NCBI RefSeq assembly: GCF_030699305.1 | Contig: NZ_JAUYNB010000037.1 | Location: 30,126-94,125 of the forward strand | Direction of reading: 5' to 3' | Length of the DNA: 64,000 nucleotides | Source: Novosphingobium sp. | Lineage (GTDB): Bacteria; Pseudomonadota; Alphaproteobacteria; Sphingomonadales; Sphingomonadaceae | In this document: in pieces, positions 51,644 through 61,248 of the stretch | Numbering within the stretch: position 1 is the first letter of the stretch | Layout: every line of letters begins with the position of its first letter | Position numbers and translations under genes: made by a program | Notes under the pieces: generated by a model | Databases searched by the model: none | Told to the model about the DNA's origin: nothing | What the model saw: only the letters and a program-made list of their open reading frames with translations

Positions 51644-52600
51644 TCAGCTTTGCGCCGGGCCGGAAAAGTGGACCCGCACGGCTTCGGGCGCCCGGTTCAG
51701 CAACTCTGCCGCCAGCCGCGCCGGTCCGGCCGGATCGCCCGCTGCAAAGCGCTGGCTGGCTTCAATCCGTTCCGCGCCGTCCGGGCTGTAGATCGCCGCG
51801 CGCAGGATCAGGTCCGCGCCGTCCGCCGTGGTCAGCACCGCAATCGGGCTGTGGCAATTGCCGCCCAGCCCCGCCAGCAGCTCGCGCTCGGCAAACACCG
51901 CGTGACGGCTGGGCGCGTCGTCGATAGCGGCCAGCACGGCGCGGGTGGCGGCATCGGCGGCGCGGCATTCGATGGCGATTGCCCCCTGCCCCGGCGCGGG
52001 CAGCCAGTCGTCGGCGCAAAGCGGATGGCCGGTGCCGGTTTCACCCAGCCGGTTCAGGCCTGCGCGGGCGAGCAGCGTGGCATCCACTTCGCCTGCGGCC
52101 AGTTTGGCCAGCCGCGTGGCGACGTTGCCCCGGAACATCACCACGGTGCAATCCGGGCGGGCGTGAAGCAACTGCGCGGCGCGGCGCGGGGCGCTGGTGC
52201 CGACGCGCGCGCCCTGCGGCAGCGCGCGGATGCTTTCCGCGCCGATCAGGCAATCGCGCACGTCCTCGCGCGGCAGGATCGCGGCGATCGCGATGGCTGC
52301 GGGGCGGATCGTTTCGACGTCCTTCAGCGAATGGACCGCAAAGTCGATCTCACCGCTCAGCAGCCACTGATCCAGTTCCTTGGTCCACAGCGCCTTGCCG
52401 CCGATTTCGGCCAGGGGGCGGTCCTGGATCTTGTCGCCGCTGGCGATGACGGGGACGATCTCGATGGTCAGGCCGGGATGTGCGGCGATCAGGCGCTCGC
52501 GCGTTTCCTCGGCCTGCGCCATCGCCAGCGGCGAACGGCGGGTGCCAAGGCGCAGCGGCCGGACGGACGGGGATGCGGACGGTTGTGGACTCACGGGCAT
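51644..52600 (-). CDS. hemC: Porphobilinogen deaminase (hydroxymethylbilane synthase)
   Basis: 318 residues. Condenses four porphobilinogen units. LRLGTRRSPLAMAQA, GDKIQDRPLAEIGGKALWTKE, FAVHSLKDVE, RGNVATRLAKL and the dipyrromethane-binding Cys C249 in LGGNCHSPIAV are all conserved. It is the first gene of hemC-hemD-mic60 and diverges from tsaD across 43 bases, the usual alphaproteobacterial layout. Confidence 0.96.
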   Translation of the reverse strand: MPVSPQPSASPSVRPLRLGTRRSPLAMAQAEETRERLIAAHPGLTIEIVPVIASGDKIQDRPLAEIGGKALWTKELDQWLLSGEIDFAVHSLKDVETIRPAAIAIAAILPREDVRDCLIGAESIRALPQGARVGTSAPRRAAQLLHARPDCTVVMFRGNVATRLAKLAAGEVDATLLARAGLNRLGETGTGHPLCADDWLPAPGQGAIAIECRAADAATRAVLAAIDDAPSRHAVFAERELLAGLGGNCHSPIAVLTTADGADLILRAAIYSPDGAERIEASQRFAAGDPAGPARLAAELLNRAPEAVRVHFSGPAQS

Positions 52601-52643
52601 GGCCGCTTGTCCTATTGTGCAATCTCTCTAAGGGAAAGACGCG

Positions 52644-53678
52644 ATGGGGATTGTCCTCGGAATTGAATCGTCCTGTGACGAAACCGCAGCCGCGCTGGTT
52701 GACAGTGAGCGGCGCATTCTTGCGCAGCGCATCGCCTCGCAGGATGAAGCGCACCGGCCCTATGGCGGGGTCGTCCCCGAAATTGCCGCACGCGCCCATG
52801 CCGAACGGCTGGCCCCGCTGATCGAATCGACGCTGGCCGACGCCGGGCTGGGGCTGGATGATGTCGATGCGATTGCCGCCACCGCCGGGCCGGGGCTGAT
52901 CGGCGGGGTGATGGTCGGGCTGGTCACGGCCAAGGCGCTGGCGATGGCAGCGGGCAAGCCGCTGATCGCGATCAACCATCTGGAAGGCCACGCGCTGTCG
53001 CCCCGGCTGGCGGATGCCGCGCTGGCTTATCCCTATCTGCTGCTGCTGGTGTCGGGCGGACATTGCCAGGTACTGCTGGTCGAAGGGGTGGGGCGCTATT
53101 CCCGGCTTGCGACCACCATCGACGACGCGCTGGGTGAGGCGTTTGACAAGACCGCCAAGATCCTGGGGCTGGGCTATCCCGGCGGTCCGGCGGTGGAGCG
53201 GCTGGCGCGTGAGGGCAACCCGCGCGCCGTCCCCCTGCCGCGCCCGCTGGTCGGCAGCGGTGAACCGCACTTTTCCTTCGCTGGCCTGAAAAGCGCCGTG
53301 CTGCGCGCGCATCAGGCGGGCACCCACAGCGCTGCCGATCTGGCCGCATCGTTCCAGCAGGCGGCGATTGATTGCGTGGTGGACCGCACCCGGATCGCGC
53401 TGTCCGGCGTGACCGGACAAGGGATCACCGCGCTGGTCGTGGCGGGCGGGGTGGCGGCCAATCAGGCGATGCGCGGCGCGCTGGAAACGCTGGCGGGCGA
53501 ATTTGGCCTGCCGTTCATCGCCCCGCCGCTGGTCTTGTGTACCGATAACGCGGCGATGATCGCCTGGGCGGGGGTGGAACGGCTGGGCCAGTCCGATCCG
53601 CTCGATTTTGCGGCCCGCCCGCGCTGGCCGCTCGATCCTGATGCGCTGCCGGTGCGCGGGGCAGGAGTGAAAGCATGA
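52644..53678 (+). CDS. tsaD: tRNA N6-adenosine threonylcarbamoyltransferase
   Basis: 344 residues. Transfers the threonylcarbamoyl group to A37 of ANN-decoding tRNAs. The ASKHA fold motifs are visible: [25 protein letters not shown], iron ligands H112 and H116 in [22 protein letters not shown] and the C-terminal [12 protein letters not shown]. The stop overlaps gpsA (ATGA), and the tsaD-gpsA order is common in alphaproteobacteria. Confidence 0.97.
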   Translation: MGIVLGIESSCDETAAALVDSERRILAQRIASQDEAHRPYGGVVPEIAARAHAERLAPLIESTLADAGLGLDDVDAIAATAGPGLIGGVMVGLVTAKALAMAAGKPLIAINHLEGHALSPRLADAALAYPYLLLLVSGGHCQVLLVEGVGRYSRLATTIDDALGEAFDKTAKILGLGYPGGPAVERLAREGNPRAVPLPRPLVGSGEPHFSFAGLKSAVLRAHQAGTHSAADLAASFQQAAIDCVVDRTRIALSGVTGQGITALVVAGGVAANQAMRGALETLAGEFGLPFIAPPLVLCTDNAAMIAWAGVERLGQSDPLDFAARPRWPLDPDALPVRGAGVKA

Positions 53679-54673
53679 CAGCGCAAGTGGGCGTGATCGG
53701 GGCAGGGGCATGGGGCACGGCGCTGGCGCAGAGTATGGCCAGCGATGGCAGCGCGGTGCTGATCTGGGCGCGCGAGCCGGAACTGGTGGCCGAAATCAAT
53801 GCGCAGCATACCAACAGCCTGTTCCTGCCGAACGCCAGTCTGGCACGGAGTATAGCGGCAACGAACCAGATTGGCGATCTGGCGGCGCTACCGGTGCTGC
53901 TGGTGGTGGCCCCGGCGCAGCATCTGGCCCGCGTGCTGGCGGACTTGCCCGATAGCCAGCGCGATCTGGTGCTCTGCGCCAAGGGGATAGAGGCCGGGAC
54001 CGGACGACTGATGGGCGAGGTTGCCGCGCAGGCCGCGCCATCGGCGCAGCTGGCGGTGCTGTCTGGCCCGACGTTCGCGCATGAAGTGGCGGCGGGGTTG
54101 CCGACGGCGGTGACGCTGGCCTGTTCCGGGGGACCGGCGCAGTGGGACCGGCTTGCCCCGGTGATCTCGCGGCCCGCGCTGCGGCCGTATTATTCCGATG
54201 ATGTGATCGGCGCGGAAATCGGCGGATCGGTCAAGAACGTGCTGGCGATTGCCTGCGGCGTGGTCGACGGGCTGGGGCTGGGCCAGAACGCCCGCGCCGC
54301 GCTGATCGCGCGCGGCTATGCCGAAATGCTGCGGTTCGGGCTGGCACGCGGGGCGCGGGCGGAAACGCTGGCCGGGCTGTGCGGGCTGGGCGATCTGGTG
54401 CTGACCTGTTCGTCCACCTCCAGCCGCAACTTCTCGCTCGGAAAGGCGCTGGGCGAAGGGCTGAGCGCGGCCGAAGCGGTCGCGGGCAAGAACAGCGTGG
54501 CCGAAGGCGCGCATACCGCGCCGGTGCTGGCCGATCTGGCCCGGCGCGATGGCATCGCGATGCCGATTGTCGATGCGGTGTGCAAGCTGCTGACCGGGGC
54601 AGCCCCGGCCCGCGCGGTGGTGGCCGAATTGCTCGCCCGCCCGCTCAGGCCCGAACAGGAACCCGCCGGGTGA
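53675..54673 (+). CDS. gpsA: NAD(P)H-dependent glycerol-3-phosphate dehydrogenase
   Basis: 332 residues. Makes sn-glycerol 3-phosphate for phospholipids. The N-terminal [38 protein letters not shown], and the catalytic Lys in [13 protein letters not shown] with [13 protein letters not shown] are conserved. It overlaps tsaD upstream and the flippase gene downstream (GTGA), indicating one transcript. Confidence 0.97.
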   Translation: MTAQVGVIGAGAWGTALAQSMASDGSAVLIWAREPELVAEINAQHTNSLFLPNASLARSIAATNQIGDLAALPVLLVVAPAQHLARVLADLPDSQRDLVLCAKGIEAGTGRLMGEVAAQAAPSAQLAVLSGPTFAHEVAAGLPTAVTLACSGGPAQWDRLAPVISRPALRPYYSDDVIGAEIGGSVKNVLAIACGVVDGLGLGQNARAALIARGYAEMLRFGLARGARAETLAGLCGLGDLVLTCSSTSSRNFSLGKALGEGLSAAEAVAGKNSVAEGAHTAPVLADLARRDGIAMPIVDAVCKLLTGAAPARAVVAELLARPLRPEQEPAG

Positions 54674-56178
54674 GCGCGGCGGGGCAACAGGATATTCAGG
54701 CGCTGGCCAAGGGCGGGCGCACCAACTTCTTCGGCTTCGTGCTACGGCTGGGCGGGACCGCGCCGTTCCTGTTCATCGCGGGGCGGTTTTACGGGGTTGA
54801 GGCGCTGGGCCGTTATGCCTCGGCGCTGGTCGTGGTGGAACTGGTCGCCCAGCTCTGCGCGCTGGGCCAGCGCCGGGGCCTTGCCCAGCGCTTGTCCGAG
54901 GATGAGCGCGACGCCGCGCATGTCGTGGCCGATGGGCTGACGCTGACCCTGCTGCTGTCACTGGGGGCGGCCGCCTTGCTGCTGGCGTTCCCCGCGCCGA
55001 TGTTTCCCAGCGGTCACTATTCCGAATGGGACCGCCTGCTGCCGGTGGCGATTATCGCCAGCGCGCTGACCGATGTGGCGCTGGCGGCGCTGGCCTATCG
55101 CTACAACGTCGCGGCGACCGTGCGGGCGCGATCGGTGGTGGAACCCTGGACGCAGACTCTGGCGGCGGTGGCGTTCCTGTTCATCCTGCCCGCTGCCGGG
55201 CTGGCGCTGTCGTTCATTCTGGCCAAGCTGGCCGCGCTGGCGGTGGCGCTGTGGCCGCTGGTGCGCACGTATGGCCTGCCGCGCGGCTGGTATCCCCGCC
55301 CGCAGCGGATCGGGCGGCTGGCGGTGGTGTCGATGCCGCTGGCCGGGGCGGACCTGGTCGAATGGGGCACGCGCAAGCTGGACATCGCGCTGCTGGGCAT
55401 TTTCGCCACCCCGGCGGCAGTCGGGGTCTATTACGCGGCGCAGCAGATCGCCTCGCTTCCGCAGAAGCTCAAGACCAGTTTCGAGCCGATCCTTGGCCCG
55501 GTCATCACCCGGAATCTGAAGGAGGGGAACCTTTCCGCGATTGCCCGGCAGGTCTGTCAGGTGGGGTTCTGGATCATCGCCGCGCAGGCGGGAATCGCGC
55601 TGGCGCTGGGCATTCCGGGCGAAGGCGTGATGGGCCTGATCGGGCCGGAATTCGTCGGCGGGACCGGCGCGCTGGCGTTCCTGCTGGCCGCCGAAGTCGC
55701 CGCCGCGACCGCCGTGGTGAGCGAGGCCGCGCTGGTCTATGTCGCGCGGCTGCGCAACTTGTGGGTTTCACTGGCGACAATCGCGCTGCAAGCGGTGCTG
55801 ACCATCGCCGGGATCATGCTGGTCGCGCAGCTGGGGCTGAATGACAACTACCGCGCCGCTGTGGTGGCGGCGGCGTTGATGCTGTCGCTGGGGATGGCCT
55901 CGGTGGCCAAGGCGTGGATCCTGTCGCGGATTCTGGGTGAACCGGTCAACGCGTGGCGCTGGGTGCTGGTCTGGGCGGTCGCCCCGGCCACGCTGGTCGG
56001 CTGGCTGGCCACCTATTTCCTGCCCGAATGGGCCGAGCTGCTGTTCGGGATCCCCGCGATCCTGTTCGTTTACGGCTTCGTGATCTGGCACAAGGGGTTC
56101 GGCCCCGAAGACCGGGTGCTGTTCCGCCGCAATGTCGCGGCGAACACGAATGCGGATGAACCGGCCCGCAGCGATTGA
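54670..56178 (+). CDS. Polysaccharide-biosynthesis flippase-like membrane protein (MOP superfamily)
   Basis: 502 residues from a GTG overlapping the gpsA stop. About 12-14 membrane helices in the Wzx/MATE-like layout: RTNFFGFVLRLGGTAPFLFIAGRF at the start, YYAAQQIASLPQKLKTSFEPILGPVI in the middle, and VGFWIIAAQAGIALALG. Proteins of this type flip lipid-linked saccharides across the inner membrane. With ugd elsewhere in the window this may be part of envelope glycan production, but no glycosyltransferases adjoin it. The specific substrate is unknown. Confidence 0.85.
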   Translation: MSAAGQQDIQALAKGGRTNFFGFVLRLGGTAPFLFIAGRFYGVEALGRYASALVVVELVAQLCALGQRRGLAQRLSEDERDAAHVVADGLTLTLLLSLGAAALLLAFPAPMFPSGHYSEWDRLLPVAIIASALTDVALAALAYRYNVAATVRARSVVEPWTQTLAAVAFLFILPAAGLALSFILAKLAALAVALWPLVRTYGLPRGWYPRPQRIGRLAVVSMPLAGADLVEWGTRKLDIALLGIFATPAAVGVYYAAQQIASLPQKLKTSFEPILGPVITRNLKEGNLSAIARQVCQVGFWIIAAQAGIALALGIPGEGVMGLIGPEFVGGTGALAFLLAAEVAAATAVVSEAALVYVARLRNLWVSLATIALQAVLTIAGIMLVAQLGLNDNYRAAVVAAALMLSLGMASVAKAWILSRILGEPVNAWRWVLVWAVAPATLVGWLATYFLPEWAELLFGIPAILFVYGFVIWHKGFGPEDRVLFRRNVAANTNADEPARSD

Positions 56179-56966
56179 GCCTGCGCGCCAGACCGGCTAT
56201 TCCCTTGCCTGTGCCCGTTCCCTTGCCCTTGCGCATCCCCCCCCTGATCCTGGCCGGAGCCGCGGCTTGCGGAGCGCTGGCCTTCGCCAGCCTGACCGCG
56301 CATGGCCAGCCGCTGATCGCCGCCCTCGAAGCGCGCACCGCGCAGGCTGCGGCGGCGGCCGGGGGGGCGGGCGTAGCGGCGCAGTTCCGCACGGCCAATG
56401 GTTGGCTGACGCGCCATCCGGTGCTGACTGGCGGCCGCACGCTGGCCCCGACGCAGCGCAGCCGGGTCGCCGCCGCAGTCGCTGCGGTGCCGGGCGTGGG
56501 CGGCGTGCAGTGGGCGCCCGATCCGGCGCGCCGCCAGGATAGCGCGGCCCCCAGCGGCGGCGCGATGCATTGCCAGCGCGACGTTGACGGCATCCTGAAA
56601 ACCCGCACGATCCGCTTTGCCGAAGCCAGCGCGGCGCTTGATCCGGTCAGCGAAGGGCTGCTCGATGAAGTGGCCGCGGCGCTGCGCCCGTGCGCGGGCA
56701 GCATCATCGCGATCACCGGCCACACCGACGCGCAAGGGCTGGAAGACGCCAACGTCGCGCTCAGCCTTGATCGCGCGCGAACCGTGCGGGAAGCGCTGGT
56801 CCGGCGCGGGATTGCACGGTCCGATCTGCGCGCGCGCGGACTTGGCTCGGCCACCCCGGTTGACGGGCTGGAGGCGGATGATCCCGCTAATCGCCGGATT
56901 GAATTTTCGGTTGTTTCGCCGGTGTCGCTGCGGCCGACGCTGATCGACACGCCCGGTGCGGGATAG
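56175..56966 (+). CDS. OmpA-family C-terminal domain protein, membrane-anchored
   Basis: 263 residues. The TTG start overlaps the flippase stop. An N-terminal hydrophobic segment (IPPLILAGAAACGALAFASL) anchors it. A central region of about 80 residues resembles a BON-like domain (RSRVAAAVAAVPGVGGVQW). The C-terminal OmpA/MotB peptidoglycan-binding domain reads ITGHTDAQGLEDANVALS, then RARTVREALVRRGI and DDPANRRIEFSV. It probably tethers the envelope to peptidoglycan. MotB is unlikely, since no motA is present and the anchor lacks the MotB Asp motif. Confidence 0.83.
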   Translation: MSLRARPAIPLPVPVPLPLRIPPLILAGAAACGALAFASLTAHGQPLIAALEARTAQAAAAAGGAGVAAQFRTANGWLTRHPVLTGGRTLAPTQRSRVAAAVAAVPGVGGVQWAPDPARRQDSAAPSGGAMHCQRDVDGILKTRTIRFAEASAALDPVSEGLLDEVAAALRPCAGSIIAITGHTDAQGLEDANVALSLDRARTVREALVRRGIARSDLRARGLGSATPVDGLEADDPANRRIEFSVVSPVSLRPTLIDTPGAG

Positions 56967-56976
56967 AGGATGGGCC

Positions 56977-57069
56977 ATGCCATTGTGGATCGAATTGCTG
57001 CTGCTTATCCTGCTGACATATCTGCTGGGCCTGGCGATCGGCTGGGCAATCTGGGGACGTTCGGAATGA
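56977..57069 (+). CDS. 30-residue single-helix membrane peptide
   Basis: It encodes MPLWIELLLLILLTYLLGLA plus IGWAIWGRSE, almost entirely one membrane helix. A GAGGATGGG ribosome site precedes the ATG and the stop overlaps the next start (ATGA), which supports real translation and coupling. Such short helix peptides upstream of HhH-domain genes may be accessory membrane subunits or leader peptides. Function unknown. Confidence 0.55.
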   Translation: MPLWIELLLLILLTYLLGLAIGWAIWGRSE

Positions 57070-57620
57070 TGCACTTGATCGAAGCCAACTGGGTGGCGTT
57101 TGCGCTGGCGCTGCTGATCGGGCTGGCGGTGGCCTGGTGGCTGTTTGGCCGCGCCTCAACCACCCCGAAACGGGATCGCCGCCCCGATGTGCTGGACGAA
57201 GGCGCTCCGCCCGCCCAGCGCAATCAGGCGCTGATCGACGCGCCCCCGGCGGCCCAGATCGTGCCGCCCGCGTTCGGCGGGATCATGGGCGGGATTGCCG
57301 AAGCCATCGCCATCGGCGCGCAGGACGTGGTGGAAGAAGCCGCCGCCGCCGCCGCCGCCGAAGCCGCGCCCGCACCAGCGGCGGGCGATGACCTGTCGAA
57401 GATCAAGGGCCTTGGCCCCAAGCTGCAGGCGCTGCTGCCCACCCTCGGCATCAGCACTTACGCCCAGATCGCCGCGCTGACCGAAGCGGACCTGGCGGAT
57501 CTCGACACCAGACTCGGCGCTTTCGCGGGCCGCCCCAAGCGCGACAACTGGATCGATCAGGCCAGACACCTCGCCGCCGGGGACATCGCCGGGTTCGAGG
57601 CGCAGTTCGGGAAGCTGTAG
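57066..57620 (+). CDS. Membrane-anchored helix-hairpin-helix protein
   Basis: 184 residues. One N-terminal membrane helix (NWVAFALALLIGLAVAWWLFG), an acidic/Ala-rich linker (EEAAAAAAAEAAPAPAA), then a C-terminal HhH fold DDLSKIKGLGPKLQALLPTLG with the continuation ISTYAQIAALTEADLADLD. This HhH type occurs at the C-terminus of several alphaproteobacterial membrane proteins and resembles the NuoE/ribosomal L21-associated 'KGLGPK' domain; its role is unclear. The start at 57066 (or 57069) overlaps the preceding peptide gene. Confidence 0.78.
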   Translation: MMHLIEANWVAFALALLIGLAVAWWLFGRASTTPKRDRRPDVLDEGAPPAQRNQALIDAPPAAQIVPPAFGGIMGGIAEAIAIGAQDVVEEAAAAAAAEAAPAPAAGDDLSKIKGLGPKLQALLPTLGISTYAQIAALTEADLADLDTRLGAFAGRPKRDNWIDQARHLAAGDIAGFEAQFGKL

Positions 57621-57641
57621 GGGGGCGCACCCTCCCACAAC

Positions 57642-57740
57642 CCGCCCGTGCTGAGCTTGTCGAAGCACTGCTTTATCTTGCCCCGCAGCGCTTGGCTCAA
57701 GGCAAAAAGCAGCCCTTCGACAAGCTCAGGGCGAGCGGGG
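57642..57740. repeat. Inverted pair of the TTCGACAAGCTCAGG repeat
   Basis: CTGAGCTTGTCGAAG (57651-57665) and CTTCGACAAGCTCAGG (57715-57730) face each other across 49 bases, flanked by CCCGC and GCGGG. The same core forms the P12 arm of rnpB at 17160-17175. Located between the HhH gene and the antitoxin gene, which converge. Confidence 0.75.
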
Positions 57741-57770
57741 TTTGGGTGAAAGTTAAGACTTGTAAAGCGC

Positions 57771-58088
57771 TCAGGCCGCGCGGGGAACAATCCGCTCAAG
57801 CTCGCCATTCAGCGCGCGCTTGGCTTCGAGCAGTTCGTAATCGTCCTGCAGGCCAAGGAAGAAGCCTTCCGACATGCCGAAATAGCGGGCAAGGCGCAGG
57901 TCAAGATCGGCGTCCATCGGTTTTGCGCCAGAGATCACGTCACGCAGGCGAGAGGGCACGATGCCAAGTGCGGCAGCCAGCGCTTCCTCGCCCAGTCCCA
58001 GCGGCTCCATGTATTCTGATACCAGCAGCTCCCCGGCATGGCTGTTATGCAGCCATTCGGGATCAGTGGTAATCGGTGATTTCGACAT
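57771..58088 (-). CDS. higA: HigA-type antitoxin (Xre-family HTH)
   Basis: 105 residues. HTH of the HigA/VapI type: HAGELLVSEYMEPLGLGEEAL, ALGIVPSRLRDVISGAKPMDADLDLRLARYFGM, then the FFLGLQDDYELLEAK tail. It neutralises the adjacent toxin and represses the operon. The ATG at 58088 lies within the end of the toxin gene; another ATG at 58097, closer to the AAGGA site, is equally plausible. Confidence 0.88.
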   Translation of the reverse strand: MSKSPITTDPEWLHNSHAGELLVSEYMEPLGLGEEALAAALGIVPSRLRDVISGAKPMDADLDLRLARYFGMSEGFFLGLQDDYELLEAKRALNGELERIVPRAA

Positions 58089-58350
58089 CGTAAGCATTTC
58101 CGTCCTTGAAACGGAAACATATACGCCATTGGTCATTAATTCTAATGGAATGTTGGCCCAGCCGATCACGCTTGAGCGCCTCGAGGTGGTTGCTGGGCGG
58201 ATTGCGCAAGTCCTCGATCGACTTGGCACGGTTCAGCACCTTCAGCTTATCGAGCGAGCGATTCTGGATGTCGGGCGGCAGCAGCTTGCTGCGCAAGCCG
58301 TTCCAGATCCGTTCGGTCTGCGTGTTGGTATTGGCGAAAGATAGGATCAT
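58063..58350 (-). CDS. higB: HigB/RelE-type toxin
   Basis: 95 residues. The HigB family phrase LEALKRDRLGQHSIRINDQW followed by RICFRFKDGNAYDVEITDYH at the C-terminus is clear. Such toxins cleave mRNA on the ribosome. Toxin precedes antitoxin and the two overlap by 26 bases, the normal HigBA order. The ATG at 58350 is favoured over a GTG nine bases upstream. Residues H, R and the terminal DYH needed for activity look intact. Confidence 0.9.
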   Translation of the reverse strand: MILSFANTNTQTERIWNGLRSKLLPPDIQNRSLDKLKVLNRAKSIEDLRNPPSNHLEALKRDRLGQHSIRINDQWRICFRFKDGNAYDVEITDYH

Positions 58351-58515
58351 GACAGTCACTTTACCGCTTGATTACTGGACCGCAATTTGCCTTTCCTGAC
58401 GCAATTGGCATGCGCTGTGGATGGGCGGTCTGCGGTCTCAATCAGCTTCTAGGCTGTGTACTGTCCGACGGTTACCGCCGTCAGCGGTAAGCGCGGCGCT
58501 TACCGGGCAAGAACC

Positions 58516-60702
58516 TCACCGCCCCCACTTCTGCTGCTTCTTCCCGAACCGCGTCTTGCGCGTCCCCGGCTTGCCTTCGTTGCTGCGGCCTACCATGGGC
58601 GCTTTGTGTTCGTGGTCCGGCAGGCCGAGTTCGGTGGCTTCGAGGCGGCGGATTTCGTCGCGCAGGCGGCCGGCTTCCTCGAATTCCAGGTCGGCGGCGG
58701 CGGCGCGCATGCGGCCTTCGAGTTCCTCGATATAGGCGCGCAGGTTGTGGCCGACGAGGTTGTTGCGCTCGCCATCGTCGATTTCCACCAGCACCCCGTC
58801 GCGGCTCGCGGTGTCGGCGACGATATCGTGGATGCCGCGCTTGATGCTGGCCGGGGTGATGCCGTGCTCGGTGTTGTATTCCACCTGCTTGGCGCGGCGG
58901 CGGTCGGTTTCGGCGATGGCGCGTTCCATGCTGCCGGTCATCCGGTCGGCATAGAGGATCACCCGCCCGTCGACGTTGCGCGCGGCGCGGCCGATGGTCT
59001 GGATCAGCGAGGTTTCGCTGCGCAGGAACCCTTCCTTGTCGGCGTCCAGAATGCACACCAGCCCGCATTCGGGGATGTCGAGCCCCTCGCGCAGCAGGTT
59101 GATCCCGACCAGCACGTCATAGACCCCCAGCCGCAGATCGCGGATCAGCTCGATGCGCTCCAGCGTCTCGACGTCAGAGTGCATATAGCGCACCCGCAGG
59201 CCCGCCTCGTGCATGAACTCGGTCAGGTCCTCCGCCATCCGCTTGGTCAGGGTGGTGACCAGCGTGCGGTATCCGGCCGCGGCGGTCTTGCGGCATTCCT
59301 CGATGCAGTCCTGCACCTGATCCTCGACCGGGCGGATCTCCACCGGCGGGTCGATCAGGCCGGTGGGGCGGATCACCTGTTCGGCAAAGACGCCGCCCGA
59401 TTGCTCCATCTCCCAGCCGCCGGGAGTGGCCGAAACCGCCACCGTCTGGGGCCGCATCGCATCCCATTCGTTGAACCGCAGCGGGCGGTTGTCGATGCAG
59501 CTGGGCAGGCGAAAGCCATATTCGGCCAGCGTAATCTTGCGGCGATGGTCGCCCTTGGACATCGCGCCGATCTGCGGCACGGTCTGGTGGCTTTCATCGA
59601 CGAACAGCAGCGCGTTGTCGGGCAGGTATTCGAACAGCGTCGGCGGCGGCTCGCCCGGCAAGCGGCCGGTCAGGAAGCGGCTGTAATTCTCGATCCCGGC
59701 GCAGCTGCCCGTGGCGGCGATCATTTCCAGGTCGAAATTGGTGCGCTGCTCCAGCCGCTGGGCTTCCAGCAGCTTGCCCTCGGCGACCAGCTCCTTCAGC
59801 CGCTCGGTCAGCTCAAACCGGATCGCGTCGGCGGCCTGCTTCATCGTCGGGCCGGGCGTGACATAGTGCGAATTGGCAAAGACCCGCACGGAGTTCAGCG
59901 TGTTCCCCGCCTTGCCGGTCAGCGGATCGAATTCGACCACCGCCTCGATCTCGTCCCCGAACATGCTGATCCGCCAGGCCATGTCTTCATAGTGGCTGGG
60001 GTACAGTTCCAGGTTGTCGCCGCGCACGCGGAACGTGCCGCGCGTAAAGGCCGCGTCGTTGCGCTTGTATTGCAGCGCCACCAGCTTGCGGATCAATTCG
60101 CGCTGGTCGACCGTTTCGCCGACCTTGATGTCAAAGATCATCGCCGAATAGGTTTCGACCGAGCCGATGCCATAGAGGCACGACACCGACGCGACGATGA
60201 TCACGTCATCGCGTTCCAGCAGCGCGCGGGTGGCCGAATGGCGCATCCGGTCGATCGCCTCGTTCACCGAGCTTTCCTTCTCGATGTAGGTATCCGACCG
60301 GGCGACATAGGCCTCCGGCTGGTAGTAGTCGTAATACGAGACGAAATATTCCACCGCGTTGTCGGGGAAAAAGCTCTTCATCTCGCCATACAGCTGCGCG
60401 GCGAGGATCTTGTTGGGCGCCAGGATCAGCGCGGGCCGCTGCGTCGCCTCGATCACCTGCGCCATGGTGAAGGTCTTGCCGGAGCCCGTCACCCCCAGCA
60501 GCACCTGCGTGCGATCATCGGCCCGAATCCCCTCCACCAGATCGGCAATCGCGGTCGGCTGGTCCCCGGCGGGCTGGTATTCCGACACGATCCGAAACGG
60601 CCTGCCCGCCTCGGCCTTTTCGGGCCGCGCAGGCTTGTGCGGCACGAAGTTGCCGGAGGTATCGGGTTCTTCGAGGCCCCGGCGGATGATGAGTTCGGCC
60701 AT
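58516..60702 (-). CDS. uvrB: Excinuclease ABC subunit B
   Basis: 728 residues. The damage-verifying helicase-like subunit of nucleotide excision repair. Walker [10 protein letters not shown] (70-78), the beta-hairpin region [12 protein letters not shown], the DEXX box [12 protein letters not shown], helicase motifs such as [13 protein letters not shown] and TIGRAARN, and a C-terminal UVR domain ([24 protein letters not shown] region) are all present. The N-terminal ~35 residues and the Lys-rich end extend slightly beyond E. coli UvrB. The lower-GC island begins just upstream of it. Confidence 0.97.
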   Translation of the reverse strand: MAELIIRRGLEEPDTSGNFVPHKPARPEKAEAGRPFRIVSEYQPAGDQPTAIADLVEGIRADDRTQVLLGVTGSGKTFTMAQVIEATQRPALILAPNKILAAQLYGEMKSFFPDNAVEYFVSYYDYYQPEAYVARSDTYIEKESSVNEAIDRMRHSATRALLERDDVIIVASVSCLYGIGSVETYSAMIFDIKVGETVDQRELIRKLVALQYKRNDAAFTRGTFRVRGDNLELYPSHYEDMAWRISMFGDEIEAVVEFDPLTGKAGNTLNSVRVFANSHYVTPGPTMKQAADAIRFELTERLKELVAEGKLLEAQRLEQRTNFDLEMIAATGSCAGIENYSRFLTGRLPGEPPPTLFEYLPDNALLFVDESHQTVPQIGAMSKGDHRRKITLAEYGFRLPSCIDNRPLRFNEWDAMRPQTVAVSATPGGWEMEQSGGVFAEQVIRPTGLIDPPVEIRPVEDQVQDCIEECRKTAAAGYRTLVTTLTKRMAEDLTEFMHEAGLRVRYMHSDVETLERIELIRDLRLGVYDVLVGINLLREGLDIPECGLVCILDADKEGFLRSETSLIQTIGRAARNVDGRVILYADRMTGSMERAIAETDRRRAKQVEYNTEHGITPASIKRGIHDIVADTASRDGVLVEIDDGERNNLVGHNLRAYIEELEGRMRAAAADLEFEEAGRLRDEIRRLEATELGLPDHEHKAPMVGRSNEGKPGTRKTRFGKKQQKWGR

Positions 60703-61035
60703 GGGCGGGATATGGGGGTTTGGGGGCGGGAGGGGAAGGGGGAAGGCGATCTAGCCAGCCTTGATCCAGAACGAAGAAGTGTGGGTTCTAATTTTGTCTG
60801 TGCTTCGTCCATCACAGTTGGCATCCGTACTGAAACTAACGGCAATCTGGCGTCGATTTTCTCAAAAAGGTATCAACGGTCGTTGGTATAGCCATATCAG
60901 CGTGACGCAGATGATTGCATAGTCCATTCTCGAAATGCCCGCGGCAATCATCGAGTCGTTCAAAGCGCTGACGCTGGGCGGTGTTGGGGTAGCCGACGGA
61001 TCCCTTGTCGGCGTTAAAAGCAAGGCGTTGATCGG
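60703..61035. other. Gap between uvrB and the lower-GC island
   Basis: About 330 bases in which base composition shifts from GC-rich to clearly AT-richer around 60770. I see no convincing gene. A 34-codon open frame (60935-61039) ends in a GTGA overlap with the next gene but has no ribosome site. No tRNA, integrase or direct repeat that would mark an insertion was found. Confidence 0.5.
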
Positions 61036-61248
61036 GTGACGTCGAAAGAAAAAAAATTACCTAAAGGTTTGTCAAATATCGGGTTTGACGATGCGCAGGC
61101 ACGTCCTATTCTAGCAGACCCCAACGAGGTTGAGAACGCCGTTGAGCGCGCAATCCTCGACGATGAAGAGGTTCGTCAGTATGTCGAAAAGCGGCGGAAA
61201 AGCATCAAAAGTGGAGCAAGGCGAACAGGTCACAGATTCCGTCTTTGA
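61036..61248 (+). CDS. Small charged protein of unknown function, upstream partner in the lower-GC island
   Basis: 70 residues from a GTG. Lys/Asp/Glu-rich and probably helical: KEKKLPKGLSNIGFDDAQAR, then DPNEVENAVERAILDDEEVR and QYVEKRRKSIKSG. It overlaps the next gene by 68 bases in another frame, an unusually long overlap that may couple the two. The codon use is clearly less GC-rich than the surroundings. No family recognised. Part of the reading frame could be fortuitous. Confidence 0.5.
   Translation: MTSKEKKLPKGLSNIGFDDAQARPILADPNEVENAVERAILDDEEVRQYVEKRRKSIKSGARRTGHRFRL

Noticed and set aside
58456..60891. An 811-codon open frame opposite uvrB
   Set aside because: Antisense to uvrB, no start signal and no protein-like features; a composition artefact.
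60935..61039. A 34-codon frame overlapping the GTG of the 70-residue gene
   Set aside because: No ribosome site and no similarity; the GTGA overlap alone is not enough.
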